This document shows positions 53,201-64,000 of a DNA stretch of 64,000 nt, piece after piece (positions within the stretch are counted from its first letter, which is position 1; every line of letters begins with the position of its first letter). The DNA is from Volvox africanus (Eukaryota; Chlorophyta; Chlorophyceae; Chlamydomonadales; Volvocaceae), in assembly GCA_030268105.1 (NCBI GenBank), contig BSDZ01000010.1:4006001-4070000 (forward strand). Reading direction: 5' to 3'. Below the pieces are notes generated by a model that worked only from the letters and a program-made list of their open reading frames with translations, was not told the origin of the DNA and ran no database searches. A program made the position numbers and the translations under genes.

Positions 53201-56200
53201 TTCAGGAACAAATCGGCGACTCTCCTGAGCCCCATCGCAACGTCAGAATGTTTTTACTTGGTGTTTTTTGCCCCCAACCCCCCCTCCTAAGATTCGTTTC
53301 ATTGGCCTCCTTCCCCCGCTAATTCCCACCACTAAACCCGCAGGCCTCCTTGTTGTCTTTGCTGTTCTCTGAGAGCATCATGGAGCTGCTGCTGGTGGTG
53401 GCCCAGCACGGAAACCAGGGTCCCCTACGTAAGGAGATGCCCACAGTGCTGGAGATACTGTGTGACACATACCGGGACATAACTCCACAGCAGCTACAGG
53501 CCGCGAAGCCGCCGCCACCGCCGCGTCCGCAGAAGCGGAGGCAGCAACAGCCGCCACCGCCGCAGCCTTCAGTGCCGGCGACGGCAGCGGCCACTGCCCC
53601 AGGCGGCGGAGGCATGGGGCGGACTCCTCCCGCCGCGGCCGTCACTCGACCATCACCTGCCGCCTTTCACCCGACCGGCGCCTCTGGCCGTGGCGCAGCC
53701 GCCGCGGGGCGTCCCGCTGGGCCAGGCGGCGGTGCGGCCATTGGCCTTCCCCCTCCACGTGCTCTGGACTCAGCTGTGGCAGCTCAGCTGCGGCGACAGC
53801 AGCTGGCCAATGCGGCCAAGCTACGGAACCAGCCGGGAGCTGCCGCCGTGTTGTCTATCCGCCCGGGCTCATCGGCAGGCCGCTTTATCATCGCCCACGC
53901 GGACGACCCCGGGCAGCGGAGGACGTTTCTCGCCAGGCCAACAGAGGGGCCCACTGCGGCCGCCACCGTCAAGCAGCACATCGTGGAGGTATGCCACAAG
54001 GACTACTTCCGCGCGTGTGTGTATGGGAGGGGGGCGGCGCCCTTTCAGGGGAAAAGTGTGGTGGAAAGTGTGGACACATGCTTTTGAAGTACACGCAGCT
54101 GTGCATTTGGATGGTGAGGGCACTACTCGGGATGCATACCATGGGAGCCAATAGATGATGTGCCACCACGTCAAAACCGGTGTTTTGAGCTTCTCCCCTT
54201 TTTTATAGGTTAAAGCCCTTATTCTGGCACGCCGTGCACACTTTGTTCCCGCTTCCCCCATCCCACTTCCCCATCCCGCTTCCCCACTTTCCCCTGATAC
54301 TTTCCTCCGGAGTTCGCATCACAGCTAGTCGATATCAAAATCGTGTGTCTGTCGGCTCCTCACTAGGCAACCTCCCGTCCCACTCTTACGTTCCCGGTGT
54401 CGGCTCTTCTCTGCATCCTGCGCCGCCCCCGTCCAGGCCCCGCCGAAGTTGGATGGCCCGCGGGCTCAAGGTTCCTCATCCGCCGCCAGCTGCGCCCCTC
54501 AGGGTGATGCGGCCTTGGTATGGAAGCTGCGCTGCTTTGCGGATGACCTCCTTGAAAGTGGCTACAACCAGGTGCGTCTACGTGCTGTAACGTACTGTGC
54601 TGTCCTGTGCATGTGTATGTATATATGTCTTGTATTGGGGAGGGGCAGACCAGCTGACAAGGTAACAGAACTTGAAGGCACTAAATGAAAGGACAGGGAA
54701 AGGAAGGGGCCATGAGGAAACATGTGTGTGTAGGGTTTCGCCGCGGGCTCCTCCATCCGTGCATCAACATACACACACAGTAGCACATGTGGCGGCGAAG
54801 TTGTCCAAATGTATTCGAATATACACCAATTATGCAAATGTATACCTCCAAATTGCATTGACTTCGTAGGTATGCTTTTTGTATGTCGCCAGAGGATGGA
54901 CAAGGAAGGTGATGTGTTGGGGGCCATCGGTCGGCATAGCTTAGCCAGGCACCGGATCATCAGATGGAGGGGGAACGCAACGGGCTCGTTGGCAAAGGAG
55001 CTGAGGAAAGGGCAAACGCGGAAATCACAGCATCACACCGGGACGGGTGTGGTTTGGATCCCGGGTGCTAGAGATGATGGGGATACGGGGCTGGTGCTAT
55101 ACACCATACATGCATGGCTGGAAGGCGGGGGCGCCGTGTTCTCAAGCCCCCATAAGCCCTAGCTGCGCCATCAGGCCCTGACTGTTTTCCCCATCCAACC
55201 TTTTCCAAGGACCTCTTGTTGCCACCATTGTGCGATCCGTCAGGTAATGGAAGTGATTCGGCGCGAGGTTTCTGCGGGCGTGGGTGTGGGCCGGCTGGAA
55301 CGACCTGACCTTCTCCGCTTCATGCGGCTGGCGGCCTTCTTCACCCAGTACTGCAGGCTGCAGCAGGCGAGTGTGTTCTGTGAAAAGGCATGTGTATGGG
55401 AACGGAGGGTATAGAGGACATGTCTGGAGGGTATGGACGGACGGTAAGCAGAATGTTTATGTTTATGTTGATTCGTGGTAAGAAGCGGCAATGCAGATAC
55501 ACAAGCGGGTGGGCGAGAGAATACAGAATTTTATATCTACTCCAGGAGCTACATGTGGAGGTTTTGGGAAGTGCGCATGTAATACGACACGTCGCAGGGC
55601 CTTTCTGAAGGCGGAGATGTGGGCTTGCAGGGCACGTATCTCTGGGCCGGGCCTGGCCTGCTGGAGCTGGGCGTCATGACAAGGAAATGATTGGGATTGG
55701 AATCATGAAGTCTCACGGCGGGTATTGCGGGGTGAGAGAGAAAAGGAGGAGCGGGGCCAGGAACCCACGCAAACTCCAACCAAACTCATGCAACTCCCAG
55801 GTTGCTGGTTTAGGGGGGTGCCTGCTGGTTTCCAACGCCCCGGTCTCTTGGGGTTAGCCTGCGAGATTCTGGTGGTGCCCGCTGGGGCTTATTCGCTCGT
55901 GCCAGACAAGCACGTCTCCTTGGAGAAGGGCCACATGACAGCGGAGCTGCAACACCTGCATCTGCCCATCTTGATCCTCTCCCTCTCCCTCTCCCCCCTC
56001 CCCCAACACCCAAAACGCACGCGCACACACCTCGGGGCGCCCTCCACTCGTGTCCGCAATTTTTAACCCCACCACGTGCAGGAGGCCCGGGCGGCTGCGC
56101 AAACGCAGAATCCCACCGCCGCCCCCGCCGCCGCGCAGCCGTCTGCTGCGGCTGAGCCTGCTCCTGCAGCTGGCGGAAACCCTCCCCCTTCCCCCTCCCC

Positions 56201-59200
56201 TTCGTCCCCTTTTTCCGGCATCAGCGGCACCATGGGCTGGGACACGTTTCATCTCGTATGCAAGCTGTGGGTGGAGCAGGCGGATATGAGCAACAAGCTC
56301 AAGGATTGGGAGCTGCAGGTGGGAGACGTGGGCGGTGGGGGACGTGGAAGTGCTTTGACTGGCGGCCCTATCTCCTACAACACTTAGGGTCTGTTGTCAT
56401 CATTCGCCAGCAAGGCATCCTCCTCCTGAATGGTGGTGCTCTGGTGCCGAATTCGTCTGCGGACGGGGGGGGGTCAGGTCTGCACCCATGACTCAGTTCC
56501 ATTAGCCCGATAATTGGCTGTCATTAGTGTCGAGCCCCACCATTCAGCCCAGTCCTGTTGGGGCCCTGTTGGGGCGACTGACGGGTACGTAACATACACG
56601 CAATAATACCTTGCCCAATAGAAATATCAAACATGCTTGGTATACTTATTGGAATACTCATGCTATTAATTATTTGTCATATCACTAATGACAATCTGCT
56701 ACGCCACGGAATGTTTATGTATATGTACATATATTACAAAAAATTCAAAACAGCTTCCGGAGGTACGAAGAGGTACGGAAACGTAAAGGTTCGGGTAAAA
56801 TGGACGAGATGCAGCACCTCATTCGAACTTGGTGCAGGAACATATGAGACAGGTGGGCACCAGCGGGTGAGCGGCCCGGCCGAGTAAGAGGAGCGGACGG
56901 AGGGGCGAGTAACGAACCCTGCATTTGGACCCTGTCCTAGTGCCTCAGCTGTCCCTTACCTACTGGTGCCCTTTCCGCCTCCGACCTCTGCGCGTTCCTT
57001 CATCTTCATTTCACACCCTCCCGGGCCTCGTTTCATACCATGCCTCGTTATTCGACTCCCCCTCTCCCGGGTGTCCCTCACAAAGGCCGTGTCCATGAGG
57101 CTACTGTGCGAGATGTTGGCTGTATTGGTGGTGGCGCACCGGCATGGTACCCGGGAGGACAGACAAGCTGCGGACAGATTACAGAGAAGGCTGCTTCACG
57201 ACGATATGCAGGTAGGTGTGTGTAGGCGGCGGCGAAGGGGGAAGTAGGGGAGTGAGTGCAATCAGCCCAGTAACGCCACTGGAGGCGGAACACTGTTGGG
57301 GGCCGTCCGGATGTATATTGAGGAAGATATGTAGCCAGCAGCTGGGGCTGGACGCGGTTGCGTTGGGGGAGCTTTAGGCAGTCTGAACCTGGGAAATGGA
57401 CGAGGGAGTTGCATGGTTCTAGGTTTTTGAGGGGTCTAGATTTCAATATGGGTATATGAGCGGTGCGATACAGTACGGTACAGCGTCGGAGTTTTGCAAA
57501 GTTGCAGTGGGCGGATAACGAGGCGCATCATCAGTGGGGTTGCCGAGAAGGACGTGGGAGGGGGAGGGAGGGAATTTCCAATAGATAGATTTAGATATAA
57601 TAATACAGATAGATAGATAGGTAGGTAGGTAGGTACATAGATAGATAGATAAAACTTCACACGTGAGCCTCATTTGGAAGTCCATTTTGGGGGGCCGGGG
57701 AGGGGCAACCTCTCCACCGTGTGTGTTTTCGATGCAGATGCCAGGCAGCAAATTACGCAATACACATATACTCGAGCCGCTCCGAGACCAGGATAGTGGA
57801 GGCGGGTGTTGCGATGGCAATGCCGAAGTACCCCTTCGCGCCAACAGAACCTGACCCCCACCCTACCCTTTCCTTCAGTCTCTTGACCCCGGTGGCAAGC
57901 CTTGCAGGAAAAGCCGCACCATCTGACTCACCCCTTCCCCCTCCTGCTGTCCCTTTTCATATTCCCGTTGCCCTTCGTCGTTTGAATTCATCGCCTCGCC
58001 AGGAAAGCGGGCTGCTACCTGTTCTGTCCAGACTGATTACGTCATTCGTCCCCAGCCGCCAGTCCAGGAGTTATGCCTGTGATCTGATTATGTCAATTCA
58101 CTACGTACTGCGAATGTACGACAGGCTGACTTCCCTGGAGCCAGGGGGTTTTATGGTTCGTGCCAAGAAGCGGAGTGGAGGCTTCAGAAAGCAGCAGCAG
58201 CAGCAGCAGCAGCAGCACGCGGAGGAGGAGCTGGAGGAGACGGGGAAAGGAGGTAAAGGCGGCGGTGACGATGAGGGGGAGAAGGAGGACGAGGAGGGTG
58301 GAGTGTCCCAGGAGGAGAAGAGTGCAGGGGGGAAGCCGGGCCGGAGGTCTGGCGGCAGCGGCAAAGCGCCCATTGATGAGCTGGCGGAGGGAAGCGACAT
58401 GGAGGTGAGATGGATGAAGGGACAGGAGCGCGAGCTGACTGTGAAGATGACGGCGTACAACAATCTAAGTGGGGGCGGCCACACATTCGAACCAGCGGAT
58501 TTGGTTGGAGAAATGACACGAGTGATGCGGCCAAGAACCGTCTGTAACACGGGCACTAGTTGCTTTGTGTTTGAGATCGCAATGCACCTGAGTTGCATTC
58601 GGCCCTCTCATCCCGACGATCTCAAGGCACGTGCGGTCCCTTGCCACCCTGAGCCGAGTTGAGTTGAGTTTCCGGCGTCCCTCTTAGACGGCTCTCGCAC
58701 CCAACCCTCTGGCCCCACTCCCAGGACGATGAGGATGGCGACGACGACCGCAGGGGCCGGGGTGTGGTGGAGCGGCCCTTGGACTTAGCTTCCAAGGTCC
58801 GCGGCAAGTTGGCCCAGCCCGCAGTCATCTATTTCACTGTACAGCTGCTGGCGTGTTACAAGACCCTTCCCGCGGAGGTGCCAAGGGCAATCGCCTCGCT
58901 GCTGTACCGCATCGTTGCCAAGGAGCATCTGGATCTGGAGCCACTGCTGTACCAGGTGGGTGGGGAGGGAAGCTGGGTCACAGGGGCAGGGAAGCGCAGG
59001 GATGAGATTTTGACGTCGTTGCCGGCTGGCGTTTTTCATCGGCCCTCTGTCCACGGCCGTCTTGATCTTGTCGTCCTCCTCTCCTGCCGCTTTCCCGCCT
59101 TGCCGTACCTCTCCTGAAGCCCTGCCGCCCTGCCACCCTGCCGCACCCTCCTGAAATCCACAATCACCCCCAGATCTCCGTACTCCGGGTTTTCTACGTA

Positions 59201-62200
59201 CTGCTCTCCGACCCCGAGCTGCGCACCCCCGCCAAGCTGCCTGCCTATCGTGAGGTGCTGCTGCTCGCCACCCGGGTGGTTCGGAACCTGTTCCGCAAGC
59301 TGGCTCCGGAAAGGTACCACCGGGAGGCAGAGGGCAAATACACAGGCAAGGAGGAGGAGGGAGGGGCGGAGGGCGGCCCGGGGGGAGGGACGGCGGAGCA
59401 GGAGACCAAGCGACGCCAGAAGCGGCGACAGGAGCTTGTGGAAGAGGTATGGCATGGGCTCTATGACGGGCGCATATAATGTAGTGATAAAGTTGCGACG
59501 GAAATGTACTGGGGTGAGGGTGTTTCCTGGCATGCGGACAGTCTTGGCCGATAATGGTCGATCGGCTTTTGACTTCTGAAGTGTACCCTTTGAAGTGGAA
59601 GGGTCTCTCCTCTCCTTGGCGTCCTCTACTCCGTGTATCCCACCACCGTATCCACCACCGTATCCCTACCACGCCCTGCGCGGTGGTACGCGCGTCTTCA
59701 TCCGCAGTGAACTTTCAAACGTGACTACCTGACTCGTACGAGAACCCTTAATCCACCCTTCGGCAAACATATAGTTAGCAGTTGCCTAACGTCTTAGCCC
59801 TAGGCTTCGCCCCTCATACCTCCAGGTCCTCTGAACCAGCTCTCCCATCCCAAATTCTTTCCTGTCATTTCCCCGGCATACCCTGCTTCGGGAAAGGGTG
59901 TTGGTTACGTTATCTTTCGGGCCGCTGCGCTTACTATCCTCTGCCTCTATCACTCCTTCCCAACGCTGCCCTCCAGATCCACGACAAGGCCCCCCGGATG
60001 CTGCTGGTGGACATGTTGTTTTGGAAGGACCACACGGCGGCTGCAGCCATTAATCAGGACTACTGGCTATGGGTGAGCGGGTCGAGTGGAAGAGTGGGGC
60101 CGAGGGACGAAGGGGCAGGAAGGCAACACAACTTCCCCCCGCCCCTTTCGGCGACGAACAAACAAGAACATCGAACACGGAACCTCAAACATGAAACGTC
60201 GAATGTAGAATGAGGACGTCCAACGTCCAAAGTGAAACGAAGAACATTGCAAATTGAGCGGTGGCCTCTGAACATATATAGCGGCAGCATTTTCGTAACA
60301 TTCGCCTCCTTCTCGTTGTGGAGGTAGCTAGACCTTCGCTTCCTCACACTCTCCACCTTTGGTCTCCCGGCCACCTTGACCAGATGGCTCTGGAGGACCG
60401 AGAGCGTGAGGAGGCCGAGGCACATGCCTCACGAGGGCCAGATGGAGGAAGAGAAGCCATCGGTGACGGGAGCAGGCGCCGCCACGGTCGCCGGGATGCC
60501 TGGGGCGATGATAAAGAGGGCGATGAAGATGTCGGGGCGGGCGGCAGAAACAGCCGCAGTCCAGGTGCGGACAGCCCTGTTGAAGGCCGTAAAGGCGGCG
60601 AGGAGGAGCCCTGCACGGCCGGACGGCTGCGTCGGCCGGGCGGCTTGTGGAACGGTGAAGCGCATGGTGATGACAACGGCGACCTGGCTGATGCTGATGA
60701 CAATCAAGGCAGAGGAGGTGCGTGTGTCTGTATGTGAATGAATGGGTCTCTTGGCAGCCCTTGCCACGTCATCCTCTCACCGCGGCTATCATGATCGTGA
60801 ATACCCACTCAGATCTAAGGTTTGTTTGTAATATTGGTGTAAGCATGCCCGTGCAGTACGACACTATATATATATACGACACTATACGACACTATATATA
60901 TATTTATATATATACCATTGGGTGCGATGTGGATGGGTGCCCTCTCTCTCTCGTGGCGCTGTGTTGCAACAGTTTTTGATCTTCCACTCGAATGGTCCCC
61001 CTGCACTGCGCTGTCGCCGAACATGATAGGGCCGGAGAGGGCAGGGCTCCTTCAACCGATGTCGGCGATGCGGCGACGGACCACGCTGGGCCTCGGGGAG
61101 GAGGAAGACGACGAGCATGAGGGGCGGGCAGCTGGGAGGGGCGGGCCCCCCCAGCTGGGTCCGCGCTCCCAAAAAAAGGCCCGAGGAACCGTCTTCTTGA
61201 GCGACGAAGAGGACGGCGCAGCAAGGGGTGTGGCAGGCGGCGCCAAGGGCAGCACCGGCGGCGCAACAGCTGATGCTGCAGGGGGGGGTGCGGCCCGTAA
61301 GGCACTCACGTTGCAGGAGCGCGAAGGTGAGGGGGAGGGAGGGGAGGGTTGTTGGATAAAGATTGAAATTTGCCCCAAGCCACTTCACTAGCTGGTGTTG
61401 GTCTTGTCCTTGTCAGCAGCGACGTTGACGCTAGTGATCCTGCACTTGTCAAAGGGTAGGGGGTCACTGGGTCACGCACCGCCTCAACATTCTCAACAAT
61501 CCGTACCCGTGCCGTGTCCCTGGCGCGCTGTTGTCCACACCAATCCCTTTTTCCCACACTCCCTACCACCTGGGCCCGTGGCGTCCCCCCCAGCCTCTTC
61601 GATGTTTCACCCCTCTTTAGTGCGATCATAAACTCCCAGGGTGGCCAACAATGACCTCCACCAGCGCATTAGTGCACAAGGTGTACAACCTGCCCCTCCT
61701 CCCCCTGCGGTGTTTCTTCCCAGAGATGCTCCGAAAACGCTTTATGAAGACAGTGCGTGTCGGCAACGGTCGTAACAAGAATAGCGGTCGCATGGGCGGG
61801 GACGACGGTGCTGAAGGCGGCGGGGGCGGCGGCCGGGGCGTGCGGCTGAGCTCCGCCCAGGAGGCCCTGCTGCTGCAGGTGTTTGAGCGGCACAACTGCT
61901 CGCGGCACAACGCAGACCTCATCCTGCAAATCATGAAGCGGGGCGGGGCGACTGGGGGCGTGGACGGTGAGCCCGCTGCGGGAGACGCGGCGAATGCAGC
62001 TGGCGTTGAGATGAGCCAGGGTCAGCTGATGCGGCAGCTCAAGAAGATGGAATTGCGCTTCAAGCAGCTCACGACGAACCAGGTGAGTGCGACGCCTCAG
62101 CCAAACCGCGGGCGTGCAAGGGAACAAGAAATCCCATAGGACGTAAGGAAGACGGGGGGAGGGAAGGGAAAAGGAGGGGGTCACAACTGTGCACTGCTTT

Positions 62201-64000
62201 ATGAAGGGTGGGCACCTACTGCGGGTGGGGTGACTTCTACTGAAAGGTTCGAGAAACGGCGCATGATGGGGAATATGATGCGGGGAATAGCTACTGTATC
62301 CCAGCCTAATTCAAATGTACGGGTGGATGTGTTATTGCTGCACCAGATGCGGTCTGCGTGTATGCTGTGAACGACGAAAGTTAACATCCTACTAATTTGA
62401 TCTCTACTCCAGTAGATAATCTGGTTAGGAAGTCGTTAGTCCCAATTGCATGGCTTTTCACTTGTTTCATTTCAAGCCCAGTTAAGTTAACCACCCACAG
62501 CTAGTAACTTGATGTTCATTAATAAGTAGCTGATGGTCCAGTAACTGCGGGGCGGTGATGGCACTCGACTTTTAAGATGCCAGACTTGTCATGCACCGCA
62601 CGATTAAATGTAATAGTGGGAAGTGTAGGAGCTGAATTAGCGACTCAAAAATCGCGCGATCTCACACCATCAGCCCCTAGGTCCATAAGCTTCCTTTTTC
62701 CTGCCTTGCTCTACCACTTGCCAATCGTGGAGTAGGTGGGTAACAGCGAAACCCAAGGCACGCCCTGCCCTTGTGCTCTACAACCCCCAGATGGCTCGTC
62801 TGACGGCGCTTCACAATCGCTACCACGAGGAACCCGACTGCCTCCTCATGATCGCCGCTCAGCTGCCTGGTGGCTGGACCAGCAAAGATGTCAAGAGGCT
62901 GCTGGTCAAGCACGGTTTCACGAAGGGTGGGGCGGGGCGGGGCGGAACGCGTGAGAAAGTGGGCAAGACGGATAAACGAGACATGATACAGCTCTAGACG
63001 CCGCTGGTGGTGGGGAGGAGAGTAGAGCGGCAGGAATATTGGAATGCCTAGGCTACCAAACCGCATCTGTCCCTACCCTTGCCAGCACCACCCGACCACG
63101 TCGCCTCGCCTCTGCACGGCCCCCGCAGTCTGTCGGCGCCGCCGTCACGGTCACGGCAGCGACAGCGGTTCCAGCTCCGGCAGCGAAAGCGAAGACGACC
63201 TTGACGCGGCAGCACTAGACGAAGAGGAGCTGGCAGAGCTGTGGGAGGAGCACGGGGGCCAGCCAAATGCAGCTGAAAAGGTTTGTGTATGTGTAGTGTG
63301 TGTGGGGTGGGTGTAGGTGCTAAGGTATGTGGGCTACTGTTTGGGACAGGCGTGCTTCATGTTGCCAGCCAGCGGCCTGATGCCGTGAAGGGCGGGAAAC
63401 TGCACCTACCTACGGACTGAAGCCTTCACAACAACAATAAGAGCATTTGGGAAATCGTCGAGGGAGGAGGGGGGACGGGGCGCGAAAACAATAACGGCTG
63501 TGCTGTAACGGTTGCGTATTCGGGCCGTATGGTGGTCAGGTGTGATGTGTTGTCTCGTTGACGAGGGGGGATGAGGCCGGGGGAATTTCAAAAAGTAGAT
63601 GTTCTTGAGAAACCGGCGGAGAGACTGTCTCCGCCGGAGGGGGTCTATCGCGTCTGTGTAGGTGCCCATTCAAGAGCCGCTGGAACGGAAACGCAATGGA
63701 GTGCCGTACCCGTTGACGGCCCCTGACGGTCCACAGTACGTCGCGTCGTATCCGACTGACGTCCTTTTCAGGCAACTGTAGAAATATCTCTCGTTCGCAT
63801 TCCGCAGATTGCCGCGGCGCTGGTGACCCCCGCTCCCGCCAACGTGGTGGCCGCCAAGCTGCGCCAAATGGGCCTCCTGAAGCGAGGGGCGGATAAGGAA
63901 GCCAAGGGCAAAAAGCGCGGCGGCGGTAGGGAGGGAGGGGGCTTGGTGGACGTTGTAGCCCTCCGGCGGTTGCACGAGGAGCACAAGAACAGGCCTGACT
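50293..64000 (+). CDS. TIMELESS/Tof1/Swi1 family replication fork protection protein (3' end outside window)
   Basis: Twenty-one exons, every phase closing: 50,293-50,575; 51,540-51,692; 52,210-52,313; 52,438-52,551 (least certain); 52,769-52,948; 53,344-53,988; 54,437-54,571; 55,244-55,366; 56,082-56,318; 57,086-57,211; 57,738-57,805; 58,068-58,404; 58,725-58,955; 59,174-59,446; 59,977-60,072; 60,384-60,717; 61,045-61,326; 61,640-62,082; 62,791-62,926; 63,129-63,280; 63,808 onward; ~1,548 residues so far. Family signatures in order: CLGCLKDLQRFLRRDDPDIR near residue 92; VMVLLRNLLAVPDE; LLSLLFSESIMELLLVVAQH; VWKLRCFADDLLESGYN; LLRFMRLAAFFTQYCR; YACDLIMSIHYVLRMYDRL; VIYFTVQLLACYK; HLDLEPLLYQISVLRVFYVL; RMLLVDMLFWKDHTAAAAIN; two C-terminal Myb-like/TIM-C repeats (e.g. 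LTALHNRYHEEPDCLLMIAA). With TIPIN it travels with the replisome, couples helicase to polymerase and supports checkpoint signalling and cohesion. Acidic and low-complexity insertions (Pro/Gly/Ala in exon 6, poly-Gln in exon 12) enlarge it. Confidence 0.93.
51823..51896 (+). repeat. intronic repeat module (copy in TIMELESS intron 2)
   Basis: CACGGTCAGTTAGTCCTCGC then TTCAGCACCAGCACCAGCTG, nearly the same as 22,947-23,020 in the prolyl 4-hydroxylase gene. Confidence 0.75.
52627..52713 (+). repeat. intronic repeat related to the 430-bp element (TIMELESS intron 4)
   Basis: It matches 21,341-21,429 (GCCATCATTACCGACCCTCA, CGGTGGTTAGTCCTCGTTTC, CAGCATTCAGTATTCGGTTT) with few differences. Intron 4 (52,552-52,768) is only 217 nt and is mostly made of this and the second module at 52,573-52,610, followed by a pyrimidine tract and CAG acceptor. 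Confidence 0.85.
57594..57654. repeat. GATA/TAGG tetranucleotide microsatellite
   Basis: Interrupted runs of ATAG and GTAG units in a TIMELESS intron (between exons 10 and 11). Confidence 0.8.
58193..58217 (+). repeat. CAG repeat encoding poly-Gln in TIMELESS exon 12
   Basis: Eight consecutive CAG codons give a glutamine run after SGGFRK, followed by an acidic insertion (EEELEETGKGG). The run lies just after the conserved VRAKKR motif, so it is an insertion between conserved blocks. Confidence 0.9.
60866..60914. repeat. TATA microsatellite in a TIMELESS intron
   Basis: Alternating TATATA tracts interrupted by CGACAC, in the intron before exon 17. Confidence 0.8.

Noticed and set aside
58101..59672. 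long minus-strand frames (165 and 295 codons) over TIMELESS exons 12-14
   Set aside because: They are antisense to conserved TIMELESS exons and are low-complexity Pro/Ser-rich.
1..64000. tRNA, rRNA, CRISPR array, prophage or bacterial operon
   Set aside because: None found on reading; gene structure is clearly that of a eukaryotic nuclear genome with spliceosomal introns.

Overview
The window looks like nuclear DNA of a green alga of the Chlamydomonas/Volvox (volvocine) type. The evidence is GC-rich, intron-dense genes with GTGAGT-type donors and pyrimidine-rich CAG acceptors; TGTAA polyadenylation signals 20 to 240 nt past several stop codons; Gly/Ala/Pro/Gln homopolymer insertions in proteins; abundant simple repeats; and AT-richer intergenic DNA. 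There is no bacterial operon structure, and I saw no rRNA, tRNA or CRISPR array. The exon models were built by hand from splice signals and reading-phase continuity. In the genes I call with high confidence every intron phase closes, so the coordinates should be close, but no transcript data were available.

Left part (1-19 kb): a chloroplast-type DUF1995 (LPA3-like) gene (2.57-5.31, +); a five-exon nuclear-type orphan with a possible SPOC-like C-terminus (7.34-9.86, -); a poorly resolved membrane-protein candidate (11.8-13.8, +); and an acidic orphan gene (15.6-18.1, -).

Middle (19-39 kb): a Gly/Ala-rich ORF (19.05-19.83, +); a prolyl 4-hydroxylase (21.5-26.2, +); ribosomal protein uL23/RPL23A (26.85-28.02, -); a Tim17/NDUFA11-like complex I subunit candidate (28.6-30.0, -); a small ORF (30.3-30.7, +); the molybdopterin adenylyltransferase CNX1G/MogA (30.8-33.5, -); the ESCRT-III core subunit VPS32/SNF7 (34.0-34.7, +); and an NAA60-like N-acetyltransferase (35.6-39.1, +).

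Right part: 39.3-44.4 kb is a repeat island with inverted copies of a decayed coiled-coil ORF. It is followed by two orphan genes on the minus strand (44.5-45.4 and 46.4-48.2). A long TIMELESS/Tof1-family replication-fork protection gene fills 50.3 kb to the window end, with 21 exons visible and the 3' end outside.

The genes are unrelated housekeeping functions, as expected for an algal chromosome, and not a functional cluster. The most unusual signal is in the introns. Several repeats sit inside introns of different genes and touch or supply 3' splice sites: a 430-bp inverted duplication at 15.9/21.1 kb with a relative in a TIMELESS intron, a long inverted repeat at 36.6-37.0 kb whose right arm carries a splice acceptor, and a 128-bp module shared by introns of two neighbouring genes. 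Together they suggest introner-like or intron-colonising elements.
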